Shown here: piece by piece, positions 18,042 through 26,614 of the stretch
How positions within the stretch are numbered: position 1 is the first letter of the stretch
Layout: each line of letters starts with the position of its first letter
From: Methylobacter luteus IMV-B-3098
GTDB lineage: Bacteria > Pseudomonadota > Gammaproteobacteria > Methylococcales > Methylomonadaceae
NCBI RefSeq assembly: GCF_000427625.1
Contig: NZ_KE386569.1
Location: forward strand, 1,140,216-1,204,215
Length of the DNA: 64,000 nucleotides
Reading direction: 5' to 3'
Translations under genes and position numbers: made by a program
The notes under the pieces: generated by a model
What the model was told of the DNA's origin: nothing
Seen by the model: only the letters and a program-made list of their open reading frames with translations
Databases searched by the model: none

Positions 18042-19736
18042 CTAAATTTTGAGCTTGCGTTGATGAAAAGCCTGAGCGGACGGCTGATGAGTAATCGTGA
18101 GAACGCCTGCATGAGGTAGCTCGCGGGCCAATAATTTGAGCATCTTCTCTTCGTCATTAGGGGGCAGCGAGTCGAGGGCTTCCTGAATGAAAAGCCATTG
18201 CGGTCGATGTAATAACGCGCGAACAACACCCAAATACTGCTGCTGTTCGTTTGACAACACGTCTTCCCAGGCATCGACCTGGTTCAATTGATTGATCAGG
18301 GCTTTTTGACCCACCTGCTCAAGCTTTTTTTCTACTTCGGCTTGGTCAAACGCTGCCTTGGGTTTTGGGTAGCAAATGGCATCAAATAATGATTTTGCAG
18401 GAAGGTATGGCTTTGGCGGCATAAAGAATGTCGACTGACCAGAAGGTACTTCAATCTGGCCAGATCCCCAAGGCCATAAACCGGCAATCGCTTTAAACAG
18501 CTTGGGGCCATTGTTGGCCTGATCGGAAATCAGCACATGCTCTCCCGCTTTGATTTCACCATTGAAAACGATTGAAAGCTTTTCTCCTTTCAGATCTTCC
18601 AGCCTGACGTTATTAAACGTTAGCGCCGAAACATTGGCTTCATTCACACGGATCTGGCGTGAATTCAGCGGTGAAATGTCATGCTCCAGATGATCAAGGG
18701 CGTCCATGAGCCCTAAAACCCGCTCGACCGATGTTCGCCATTTGGCGATTTGGGCCATGTTATCGACCGGCCACGACAAAGCGGAAACCATGTGCTGAAA
18801 GGCCTGGACGGACTGAATCAACATGCCTAATGAAATTGCACCGGCTATATAACGAGGCGATGCAACTAAAATCGGCAAGGCCATGGATGCGACTGAGTAA
18901 CCCGACGTAAATAATTGAATCCGAATCCAAGCGCTCGTTTGTTCGGCATAGGACCCGATAATTGCTCGAAACGAATCTAACAGCCGCTCTTGTTCGTTGG
19001 TTTCGCCTCGAATCAAGGCGATGGCTTGAGAATTATTTTGAATATCGATCAGATTGTGCCGGAAATCAGCCTCTCTGGTTTGTCTTGTATGAGTGGCCGA
19101 TGTCATCGGTTTCCCCATCCACCAGCCTAAAATCGAAGCGCAGATTGAGTAGCTGATCGAAATCCAGACAAGATATCCCATCACTGGAATCAAAACGTTT
19201 CCAAACTCAAATACAACTTTTCCGGAAATGCCCCAAAGAATTTGGCTAAAGCTCGCCAACATCAGTAAACAGTAAAACAATGAATGGCTTAGCGCTATAG
19301 CGTCTTCAGTAGCAATACGAATATCTTCCGCGATGCGGCCGTCCGGATTATCATGATCACTTGGGGACAAAAAAGTTATCTGATAATGGCGGCCTTGTTG
19401 AATCCACTTGGAAATGACTTTTTCGGTCAGCCATGTCCGCCATCCAATCAATAAGCGCCGTTTGACGATTAAATGGACTGTAGCGATTGTTATGCTGCCA
19501 ATGAAGATCAGGATTAATATGACGGCCTGGCTTTTTACGCCAGCCATTGATCGTTGTTCAATCGCATCAAAAAGAGCGGCATTCCATTGGGTAATATAGA
19601 CAGCCAGTTTAATTTGCATCACCGTCAGTACAATCAGCAAGACAGTCTCTGCCCATATTATTAAACAGTTTTTGGATGTCCAGTAAGAGCCGGCCAATTT
19701 CATAAACGTAGTAAAAAAATTTTTTTTATGATTCAT
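18042..19736 (-). CDS. SbmA/YddA-type ABC transporter with degenerate ATPase domain
   Basis: 564 residues. Residues about 1-330 are the SbmA/BacA-like membrane domain (YWTSKNCLIIWAETVLL; QWNAALFDAIEQRS; WRTWLTEKVISKWIQQGRHY; NPDGRIAEDIRIATEDA), about six helices. Residues about 365-564 are an ABC-D-type nucleotide-binding domain that keeps its shape (FKAIAGLWPWGSGQIEVP; VVRALLHRPQWLF; TITH) but has lost key residues: Walker A is SDQANNGPK (404-412), without the phosphate-binding lysine; the Q-loop Gln is Pro441; the signature is LSNEQ; the Walker B Asp is Gln518. Glu519 and the switch His550 remain. The ribosome site GGGAGGTGATC is excellent and the frame intact, so it is an expressed-looking gene. 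Transport may not be ATP-driven. Substrate unknown; relatives import peptides. Confidence 0.8.
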   Translation of the reverse strand: MNHKKNFFTTFMKLAGSYWTSKNCLIIWAETVLLIVLTVMQIKLAVYITQWNAALFDAIEQRSMAGVKSQAVILILIFIGSITIATVHLIVKRRLLIGWRTWLTEKVISKWIQQGRHYQITFLSPSDHDNPDGRIAEDIRIATEDAIALSHSLFYCLLMLASFSQILWGISGKVVFEFGNVLIPVMGYLVWISISYSICASILGWWMGKPMTSATHTRQTREADFRHNLIDIQNNSQAIALIRGETNEQERLLDSFRAIIGSYAEQTSAWIRIQLFTSGYSVASMALPILVASPRYIAGAISLGMLIQSVQAFQHMVSALSWPVDNMAQIAKWRTSVERVLGLMDALDHLEHDISPLNSRQIRVNEANVSALTFNNVRLEDLKGEKLSIVFNGEIKAGEHVLISDQANNGPKLFKAIAGLWPWGSGQIEVPSGQSTFFMPPKPYLPAKSLFDAICYPKPKAAFDQAEVEKKLEQVGQKALINQLNQVDAWEDVLSNEQQQYLGVVRALLHRPQWLFIQEALDSLPPNDEEKMLKLLARELPHAGVLTITHQPSAQAFHQRKLKI

Positions 19737-20231
19737 TTATGATCACCTCCCGAGACGTAACTCTGTTTAGAGATTGCCTCTATCATCTTATATTGACGAG
19801 CAAATCATAACTTGAAATTGAATTTGGGGTCGGTCAAGTTTCTGTATGACGGCTAGCATGACAGCGTACAGCAAGGGATACGGCAGCGAACATCAGGTTC
19901 CAGTTGATCATTTAGATTATTCGGCGAAGGCTATCTGACATTAACGACTGTCCGTCATCCGGCACTAATCCGCCGATTAAGCCACTGTGGTGAAAGGCCG
20001 ATTTAGGTCGCTTTTTGCCTGTCGATTGACTGACGTAGTTGTGCCAAAACCGGACTTTTGTAATTGATGCCGAAACCGTAAATTTCTGATCAAATGCCTT
20101 CATCCGCCGGCCTATTCAATGCATTGTGGTTGATGTCACTATTCGGCCATTTTGTATTTTCATCCGAATTGGATTGCTGATTGACTCTCTCCAGGGTATT
20201 GGCAATGTATTACCGGAGGAGGATACTTAGG
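19737..20231. other. Intergenic region holding second 57-bp repeat
   Basis: 495 bp without a convincing gene. It includes the upstream region and ribosome site of the minus-strand transporter and the repeat at 20002-20058. Nothing else is recognised. Confidence 0.5.
20002..20058 (+). repeat. 57-bp direct repeat, copy 2
   Basis: Same orientation as 17031-17087; differs at about two positions (C for T after TTTAGGTCG, and TGTCG for TGTGG). Followed by unrelated sequence, so the similarity ends at CGGACTTT. Confidence 0.75.
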
Positions 20232-20264
20232 ATGACCCTTTTCCAAAATAGGCACAAATCATGA
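20232..20264 (+). CDS. Ten-residue leader ORF coupled to the next gene
   Basis: ATG 20232 follows GGAGGAGG and encodes MTLFQNRHKS, ending in a TGA that overlaps the ATG of the gene at 20261 (ATGA). The downstream gene has no good ribosome site of its own, so its translation probably depends on this leader. No regulatory run of codons is visible. Confidence 0.4.
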   Translation: MTLFQNRHKS

Positions 20265-21205
20265 CCACTACTAAAAAGCTCAAATGGCTCTTATCGCTAG
20301 TGCTAATTTTCGGTGGATTTACGATTTATAAGTTATTTGAGGGGCTGGTCCATAATCCTGCCTATCAAGAATATGAATGGATATTCAAAATCATTTCGGA
20401 ATTTGGCCTGTTCGTATCCGTCGTCGTTTCGGTTGGTTACTTTCATCACTGGTTTATCGCTGCTGAAGAGCACAAGGAAGCCGAAATAAGTTTGCGTGAA
20501 ACCCTTTCCAAGTACGTCGATAGTATTTTGCTGAATTCCGTTAAAAGAGGATTTTCCGGTATCACCAATAAAGAATTCGATTTCAGCCAAATTATGCAAG
20601 GATTAAAACCGGGGGATTATGTCTATTGGCTGATCACCTTCGACCCTCGCTTCAAAAACAAATCGCGGGAACTGGAGAATGGGATAAAAAATGGCGTGCA
20701 TTTCAGGATGTTGATTTTAAAAGCTGATTGCCGCATCGGCGAATTGCGCGCAACGGAAACGACCGGCTTTAACCCGCACGAATTCAACGAATACTCCAAA
20801 TTATTCAAAGTTACACTAGAAGATGTGATTAATCGTATAGGAAATAAGATAACGGGGTCTTTAGGCGTTTTTGTTTACGACGGCCTGCCCTGCATTCCTC
20901 TATTCATTATCATCCGCAAAGAGTCCAGAAAAGTTGAAGTTTATAGCAGCTATTATTTAACCGAGCCGGTTTCGAAAATGCCTTATCTGCATTGGGAAAC
21001 GGGGCTTAATTTCAGCGAGCAGACTTCGTTCGAATCGGAGTGCTGGAATATGGCAGAGCTGTTTCTCGACTATTTCAAGACACGATGGGAGATGGAAAAA
21101 GAAAAACTTTATGGCACCATAGGAAAAGAAGTCGCCGAAAATAAAGATTTTATTTTTGCTCCAGCCTCAGCCAGAGAAAAATGTATTGAGCTTTTTATTG
21201 AATAA
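20261..21205 (+). CDS. Unknown protein with two N-terminal membrane helices
   Basis: 314 residues. Two membrane helices at about 9-27 (LLSLVLIFGGFTIYKLF) and 42-60 (IISEFGLFVSVVVSVGYF), then a soluble cytoplasmic domain of about 250 residues. The soluble part alternates strands and helices (GDYVYWLITFDPRF; VHFRMLILKADC; SLGVFVYDGLPCIPLFIIIR; KVEVYSSYYL), reminiscent of a phospholipase D-like fold, but no HKD motif is present. No family can be named. It is preceded by a coupled ten-residue leader and followed by a MITE-like element. The AT-rich composition resembles that of the small protein at 17587 and differs from the GC-rich RND and nuo genes. Confidence 0.6.
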   Translation: MTTTKKLKWLLSLVLIFGGFTIYKLFEGLVHNPAYQEYEWIFKIISEFGLFVSVVVSVGYFHHWFIAAEEHKEAEISLRETLSKYVDSILLNSVKRGFSGITNKEFDFSQIMQGLKPGDYVYWLITFDPRFKNKSRELENGIKNGVHFRMLILKADCRIGELRATETTGFNPHEFNEYSKLFKVTLEDVINRIGNKITGSLGVFVYDGLPCIPLFIIIRKESRKVEVYSSYYLTEPVSKMPYLHWETGLNFSEQTSFESECWNMAELFLDYFKTRWEMEKEKLYGTIGKEVAENKDFIFAPASAREKCIELFIE

Positions 21206-21336
21206 AATAACTTTCTCAAATTTTAGCCAATTTAACTGGAATGGAATAAATCCGGCAACTATTTTGGGAAACGCATAGCAATAGATAAAATCATGTCTAA
21301 AGTGACTCAGTATCGCCGAATGTCTCTTTTGGGTCC

Positions 21337-21505
21337 AGGGTGTGTCAAAACGTAGAAATCGAAAAGTCAGTGGTTTAATGATGCCAGTTATCGAGCTGAA
21401 TACCGATCACTAAGGAGCTAATCATTAAGAAAGCGCTCATTTTAAGCCGTTTAGTGGAGTAATTTTCACTTCAGATAGATATAGTCACGCGTTTTGACAC
21501 ACCCT
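21337..21505. mobile_element. MITE-like element with 16-bp terminal inverted repeats
   Basis: 169 bp bounded by AGGGTGTGTCAAAACG (21337-21352) and its exact reverse complement (21490-21505). The interior has no ORF. This is the form of a non-autonomous element derived from an insertion sequence. No clear target-site duplication was seen. It lies in the 381-bp gap 21206-21586 between convergent genes; nothing else is recognised there. Confidence 0.65.
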
Positions 21506-21586
21506 CGGTCGAACTGAGACAGCCAATATCCTGTGCCGTTGAAGCCAATTTTGTAAATTGGCAGGACAGGTCCAGGCTTTCACATA

Positions 21587-23806
21587 TCATTCGGGCTTGC
21601 CTGCGTTTTTCTGAAGTTTCTCCGCATTCCGCAATTCATGTTGCAATTGTTCCGGCAGAGCCGCCAGGCCCGCACAGGGTTTTGGCCCATCCAGCACTTT
21701 GAGCAGAGCGGCCGCCAAGCCAAAATCGGGATCATTGTCCTCGGCGTTATCGAGGCTGCGTCTTGCAATGCCCGCGGCAATTGAAACATCCGAACAAGCC
21801 AGTTCGATCAGCTTCGGGTGCAGCACGTTGGTACGATAAGCGCTCAGTTGCGCCGGATCATCGTATTCGCATTTCAATAAGGCTCGATTATCGCTGTAGC
21901 AGGCTTTTCGGCTGGCCGCTTTGCCTGGTGACAGGCCGGTGTCGGCGCGCTTCATACGTGCCTCGAAGGCGCTGAATTTTTCAGCGTCCAGCAACTGTTT
22001 GAGCGCCGCTTCCAGCTTGCGCTGCTGCTGATCGTCCCAATCCGACCACGAACTGCCTGCGATAAATAGGCCGTCGAGATTGGCATCCGTCCACTCGCTC
22101 CCCTGAAGCTGTGCCTCAAGCAATTTTGCGCCCTGCAGTTCCCCCGAGGTCAAGTCCGCGCCCTGCAAATCGGCGTAGACCAGGTTCGCGCCTTGCAAAT
22201 TCGCCTTGCGCAGGTTTGCGCCCTGCAGTTTCACCCCGCGTAGGTCCGTACCCTGAAGATCAGCTCCGCGCAGATCCACAGCCTGCAGATTCGCACCGCG
22301 CAGATCCGCGCTCCGCAGGCTTGCCCAGCTCAGGTCCGCGCCCTGAAGATCGGCTCCGCGCAGATCCGCTCCCTGCAGATCCGCCTCGATCAAGCCCGCG
22401 CCCTGGAGCTGCGTCCCGCCCAGGATGGCGCCCTGAAGTTGCGTCTTGTCCCAGCCGATCACGCCCTGGAGTTTCGCTTTCAGCAGGATCGCGCCCTGCA
22501 ACTGGACATGCCGGATATCGGCCTTGGGCAGCATGGCCCCGAAGAGATTGGCAAAGCGCAGATCGCGATTCTGTAAATTAAGCCCGTCGAATTCCTTGAA
22601 GGCCGCGTCGCGAATCTGTTTGTTCGGGTCTGTTGCACGCGTCAGCAGAGACAGGGAAACCTCTTTCGGTACGAGCCGGGCTTCTCTAAGGTTCAGGTTG
22701 CGCGTAAAAAGATCCAGATTGAACCAGGAGCAGGGACCAAGCACTACCTGAAGAATAGAAGCATCGGTCTTTTCAGCCTGTGCCAGTGAAGTGCAGGAAA
22801 CAGCATCATATTTATGGGCGGCAACGCTCAGCCATGACTCGGGCATTCTTCGGATCAGCCAGTCTTCTAAATAAAAAGGAGTATCCTCAGGCGAGTCATT
22901 CCGGGACTTGTCATTCGCCGGAGAGTAATAAGTCTGCACGGTAATGCTGCCGGGGACCACCGCGACAATGCTGATCAGAACCACTAACGGCACCGAGATC
23001 AGTAATACAACCATGCCCTTGGGTTCAGTTCCGGTCTGCTGCATGGACGGAGGGACGATTTCACGAAAGTGCCGGTTCGGCCAATGGCGCTGAATCAAGC
23101 GCGCCAGTCGGTTCCATCCGATGATAGTTAAATATCGAATCCATGCAGGCCAATAACCCACCAGCCTGAAAGCAAAGCTTTGCCACCATTCCCGCGCCCT
23201 GTCCTCGGGCGAGGCGATGAGCGGCCACAAGGCGAGCAGCATGGCTGCATCGGTCCACACCGAGAGGCGTTGAGACCAGGTGATGGCTTCGTCGTGAAAC
23301 GGCAGAAAGCGAATCTGCGCCGCCAGCAACATAAACAAGGGCAGGGCAATGATCGTAATGCCGACTATCAGGGACAGCAGCCAGCGGATCAGCCAGACAT
23401 CGGAGCGCCCTACAATGAGATGCGTGAAAGGGAAGATGAACAGGCGATCGCGTATTTGTTGCCCGGTTGGCGTGGCGGGCAGGTCGCGGTCCAGATTCCA
23501 GAGCTTGTTGGAGAGCAGTTCCAATTGCATGAGCAGGTTAAAATGCAGCAGGACCACCATCCACGGCGCGAAGGCGTAAAAGGTGGTCAGCGGCAATTCC
23601 ACATCCAGAATCGGCAGTTTGACCGGGCTGATGCGAAGCAGGTCTTCGTGCGTGGTGCCCCAGACGATGATGCCGAGATAGGCGGCAAACGCGATGAATG
23701 CGATATGAAGAGCTGACACCGACTGCGATGCGGAGTTGGCCGCTTCCAGCAGTTTTTCGATATGCGGAGAGGTTTCTTGTCTGGGTGGCAATGCAGGGCT
23801 GGACAT
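21587..23806 (-). CDS. Membrane protein with pentapeptide-repeat domain
   Basis: 739 residues in three parts. About 35-290 is a membrane region with four to five helices (ALHIAFIAFAAYLGIIVWG; FAPWMVVLLHFNLLMQL; WLLSLIVGITIIALPLFMLL; MVVLLISVPLVVLISIVAVV). About 415-605 is a long pentapeptide-repeat block of A(D/N)LxG type (LQGADLRGADLQGADL and so on), which folds as a right-handed beta-helix. About 610-739 is a charged C-terminal region with a few cysteines. Large pentapeptide-repeat membrane proteins of this kind occur in many proteobacteria without assigned function. The neighbouring genes give no clue. The repeats account for the DNA-level repetitiveness at 22110-22500. Confidence 0.75.
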   Translation of the reverse strand: MSSPALPPRQETSPHIEKLLEAANSASQSVSALHIAFIAFAAYLGIIVWGTTHEDLLRISPVKLPILDVELPLTTFYAFAPWMVVLLHFNLLMQLELLSNKLWNLDRDLPATPTGQQIRDRLFIFPFTHLIVGRSDVWLIRWLLSLIVGITIIALPLFMLLAAQIRFLPFHDEAITWSQRLSVWTDAAMLLALWPLIASPEDRAREWWQSFAFRLVGYWPAWIRYLTIIGWNRLARLIQRHWPNRHFREIVPPSMQQTGTEPKGMVVLLISVPLVVLISIVAVVPGSITVQTYYSPANDKSRNDSPEDTPFYLEDWLIRRMPESWLSVAAHKYDAVSCTSLAQAEKTDASILQVVLGPCSWFNLDLFTRNLNLREARLVPKEVSLSLLTRATDPNKQIRDAAFKEFDGLNLQNRDLRFANLFGAMLPKADIRHVQLQGAILLKAKLQGVIGWDKTQLQGAILGGTQLQGAGLIEADLQGADLRGADLQGADLSWASLRSADLRGANLQAVDLRGADLQGTDLRGVKLQGANLRKANLQGANLVYADLQGADLTSGELQGAKLLEAQLQGSEWTDANLDGLFIAGSSWSDWDDQQQRKLEAALKQLLDAEKFSAFEARMKRADTGLSPGKAASRKACYSDNRALLKCEYDDPAQLSAYRTNVLHPKLIELACSDVSIAAGIARRSLDNAEDNDPDFGLAAALLKVLDGPKPCAGLAALPEQLQHELRNAEKLQKNAGKPE

Positions 23807-23917
23807 GGCGGTTAACGCGGATTATTGCGGTAGTTGATTTTTGAGTATAAATCAACTGAGTTAATTCTTTATTATGAATAAAGTTAAAAATTTTAACTGT
23901 ACAACCTCATATGCTCA

Positions 23918-23943
23918 CCCTTCGACAAGCTCAGGGCGAACGG
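23918..23943. repeat. Dispersed repeat CCCTTCGACAAGCTCAGGGC
   Basis: Short palindromic-core sequence (CCTTCGACAAGCTCAGG) known to recur in intergenic DNA of many proteobacteria. It lies just upstream of the pentapeptide-repeat gene, beside the palindrome cluster. Confidence 0.5.
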
Positions 23944-23987
23944 AACAAGTCTTAACTTAGTAATGAGCATTGAATAAATCAGGGAAT

Positions 23988-24120
23988 TGTAGGTGCGAAT
24001 TTATTCGCACTGTGCGAATAAATTCGCACCTACATGTCCATGCCGGCACGCCGGCATTGTCTCGGGTCGAATGAATTCGACCCTACAGCTGGCGGGACGG
24101 GACAACATGCCCGTCCCGCC
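23988..24120. repeat. Cluster of four back-to-back palindromes (REP-like)
   Basis: Four palindromes within 133 bp: 23988-24034 (22-bp perfect arms starting TGTAGGTGCGAATTTATTCG, 3-bp spacer); 24040-24057 (ATGCCGGC arms, spacer AC); 24064-24083 (GGGTCGAAT arms, spacer GA); 24091-24120 (GGCGGGACGGG arms). The third recurs at 43922-43941 and, with a longer loop, at 47510-47545; the fourth resembles the hairpin at 2235-2261. The cluster fills the end-to-start gap 23807-24146 between two minus-strand genes. Confidence 0.7.
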
Positions 24121-24146
24121 TGAATAGGGTCAGCTTTTGCGGTCAG

Positions 24147-25697
24147 CTACAACTGGCGCATGAAAGCAACCAGATCCTGCTTCTCCTGGGACTCAAGTTT
24201 AAGCTGCAATACGAGATTAAAAAACTCCACCGTATCTTCAAGCGTAAGCGCCCGGCCATCATGCAGATAAGGCGGGCTATCCTTGAGGCCGCGTAAGGTG
24301 AAAGTCTTCATCGGGCCGTCGCCGGGCTCGTCTTTCAAAAAGCGTTCAAGATGCAGATCGTGCATCTGGTGGTCAAGATAGGCCGGCGGGGTATGGCAGT
24401 TGCTGCACTGGCCCTTGCCGAAGAAAATCTTCTCGCCATTCAATTCATTCTCGGTCGCCTTGGCGGGATCAAGCCGGCCAGTCGCAGGGTTAAGCTTGGG
24501 CGCGGGAGGAAAATCGAGCATATTCTGCAACTGCGCCATGTGGCTGACATGGATGCGGTCGAGGATCGGGAAGCCTTTTTTCATGGCGTGGATCGGATCG
24601 CCGTTGAAGTAGGCGGTGCGGAACTCGAACTCGGTGAAATCCTCGACCGAGCGCAAACTGCGCTTGGAACCGTGGATCTGCTGGTTGAACATTCCCCGAA
24701 GGCTCGTGGTATCCAGCCGGAAGCGCCGCTCCTGTGGCCGATCGTCCGGGTTCAGGTGAAACTGCCCTGTGGTGTGGCCGTTGACATGGCAATCGAAGCA
24801 GGTGACGCCGAGGCTGGGCTGGACGCTCTTGCGGTCATCGGTCGGATTGAATTCCTCCTGCGGAAACGGCGTTAGCAGAAACTGCAGCCCGTTGAGCTGA
24901 ACGGGGGTCAGGATGTCCTTGAACAATCGGTAGAAATTATTGATCGACACCACCTCCCCGCGCGATACATCACCCAGCTCGGGCCGGTTGTGCAGGAAAA
25001 TAGCGGGTGGAAACTCGGGCAGAAACGCCTCGGGCAGGTCAAATTCCACATCGAAGCGCTCGAGCCGCGGAAACATCTTGATCTGCATCTTGGGGAAAAC
25101 CTGTCCGCCATTGGACTGCAACGGATGCGGCAGCGAAGGGTAGGGAAAAACTCCGCGCTCCTTGATTTCATCAGGTTCCAGCGACGCCAGCTCATCCCAG
25201 CTCATATCGTCGGCCAGTCTGGCGGTAGGTCCCACTACCAGGGGCTTGCCCCGCGACATCTTGGCCTCCGGGTCAAACTTTGGCTTGAGATTATACCGGC
25301 GCTCCAGCAATTCTTTCTGGGCCGACATCACAGCCGCTTTATTATCAATCTCCTTCTGCATGATAGCCGTAGGTTCCTGGAACGGCTTGTCGGCGTTCAG
25401 CGGATCCCTGTAGAAATCGAAGCCTGAGATTTTGCCTTGCTTCGGTTGTTCCTTGAAAACTGACGAGGAGGGGTTGGCCTTGGTCGCATTGAAAATATCC
25501 GAGTGGTCATGCTGGCTTTTCTTCTGCTCGGCGCGCTCGATGGGCACTTCTTCCGGTGTTTGCGCAGCAGCAACAGCATCTTTGCGCGTGGCGGCGTCCT
25601 GAGCCAGGGCAAGCGTGAACCAACTGCCTAGAAATGCGCCTATGAAGAGTCTGCCGCAGTTAACAAAGGTCACATGCAGTGAGCGGTTCGATACCAT
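24147..25697 (-). CDS. Di-haem cytochrome c peroxidase/MauG-family protein
   Basis: 516 residues with an N-terminal signal peptide (FIGAFLGSWFTLALAQ), so periplasmic or surface-exposed. Two c-type haem motifs are seen: C300-FD-C303-H304 (TCFDCHVNGH) and C431-SN-C434-H435 (QCSNCHTPP), the spacing expected of the di-haem peroxidase superfamily. The C-terminal TFTLRGLKDSPPYLHDGRALTLEDTVEFFN is the conserved TxxLRxxxxxxPYxHDG block. Members reduce peroxide with electrons from small cytochromes, or act MauG-like on protein substrates; methanotrophs have surface-associated members. An N-terminal extension of roughly 150 residues, rich in charged residues, is longer than in classical CcpA peroxidases. 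No partner gene is adjacent. Confidence 0.82.
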   Translation of the reverse strand: MVSNRSLHVTFVNCGRLFIGAFLGSWFTLALAQDAATRKDAVAAAQTPEEVPIERAEQKKSQHDHSDIFNATKANPSSSVFKEQPKQGKISGFDFYRDPLNADKPFQEPTAIMQKEIDNKAAVMSAQKELLERRYNLKPKFDPEAKMSRGKPLVVGPTARLADDMSWDELASLEPDEIKERGVFPYPSLPHPLQSNGGQVFPKMQIKMFPRLERFDVEFDLPEAFLPEFPPAIFLHNRPELGDVSRGEVVSINNFYRLFKDILTPVQLNGLQFLLTPFPQEEFNPTDDRKSVQPSLGVTCFDCHVNGHTTGQFHLNPDDRPQERRFRLDTTSLRGMFNQQIHGSKRSLRSVEDFTEFEFRTAYFNGDPIHAMKKGFPILDRIHVSHMAQLQNMLDFPPAPKLNPATGRLDPAKATENELNGEKIFFGKGQCSNCHTPPAYLDHQMHDLHLERFLKDEPGDGPMKTFTLRGLKDSPPYLHDGRALTLEDTVEFFNLVLQLKLESQEKQDLVAFMRQL

Positions 25698-25985
25698 AAT
25701 CGTCTCCTTATTCTATTGTAGGCAATGATTAGAGGAGTAAGAGATTTAACCGGTTAAGCCTACAACATGACATTATGGGAGAGTGACGTCTAGTGGTAAG
25801 AAAACCTACACGTAAGCAATGCATTGCAGGTCAAGTAAACTTCCCAATGCCCATTTGAACCATTGGCTTCTTGTTCAACTTTATTTCGCCAGTCAATCAA
25901 ACCACGTGAATTGATTGGCGAAAATGCTGTTGATGCCGGCATGCGGATGCTAAGCTTCTTTCCACACCCGCTATAGGAGAACGCG

Positions 25986-26606
25986 ATGGATATGGCCCAC
26001 AAACAACTTCCCGACCCCGTCCGGACACGGCTGCTCAAGGCGGCTCTGGAATGCTTTTTAGCCGACGAATACCACAAGGTTACTACCCGGCTGATTGCCG
26101 AAAAGGCCGATGCCAACATTTCCATGATCCGGTACTACTTTGGCAGCAAGGAAGGCCTGTACGAGGAAATGATCCGGGATACGCTGAGCCCGTTGCTGGA
26201 TGTGCTGGACGGTCCGATGCTGTCGTCGACGGAGGGATTCACGAGCTTCCTTCGCCTCTATTACGACACTATGACTAAACGACCGGAATTTCCCAAGCTG
26301 ATCCTGAAGGTGCTGGCGCTGAACCAGGGTCCGGGGCGGCGTTTTATCCAACAGTTGCTGGAACGAGGGCGCACACGGGGCGCTCGGAAAGTAGTCGACT
26401 TAAAAACGCAGGGGCTGATCGATCCAACGGTAGACCCGGACATTCTCAGGATGGCATTCGTCAGCCTGGCCATGACGCCGATGCTGTTGAAAGACATTTT
26501 CGAGGAACAAATGGGCCAAGCGATGGATGCAGCGTTCATCGAAGACCTGGCCCGTTTCAATGGACGGCTTTTTACGATGGGCCTTGCGCCGGCCATGCAC
26601 GAATAG
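25986..26606 (+). CDS. TetR-family transcriptional regulator
   Basis: 206 residues. The TetR DNA-binding domain is at about 10-65: VRTRLLKAALECFLADEYHKVTTRLIAEKADANISMIRYYFGSKEGLYEEMI, with the helix-turn-helix and the conserved YYFGSKEGLY. The remaining alpha-helical part is the ligand-binding/dimer domain. A strong ribosome site (TAGGAGA) stands before ATG 25986. The stop is 8 bp before the methyltransferase gene, so both are probably one operon; TetR proteins of this branch commonly repress their own operon. Inducer unknown. Confidence 0.85.
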   Translation: MDMAHKQLPDPVRTRLLKAALECFLADEYHKVTTRLIAEKADANISMIRYYFGSKEGLYEEMIRDTLSPLLDVLDGPMLSSTEGFTSFLRLYYDTMTKRPEFPKLILKVLALNQGPGRRFIQQLLERGRTRGARKVVDLKTQGLIDPTVDPDILRMAFVSLAMTPMLLKDIFEEQMGQAMDAAFIEDLARFNGRLFTMGLAPAMHE

Positions 26607-26614
26607 GGGATGAT

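Noticed and set aside
22110-22500. Regularly spaced DNA repeats that could be mistaken for a CRISPR or satellite array.
   Set aside because: Period of 15 bp matches the pentapeptide-repeat codons of the minus-strand gene; no conserved repeats with unique spacers.
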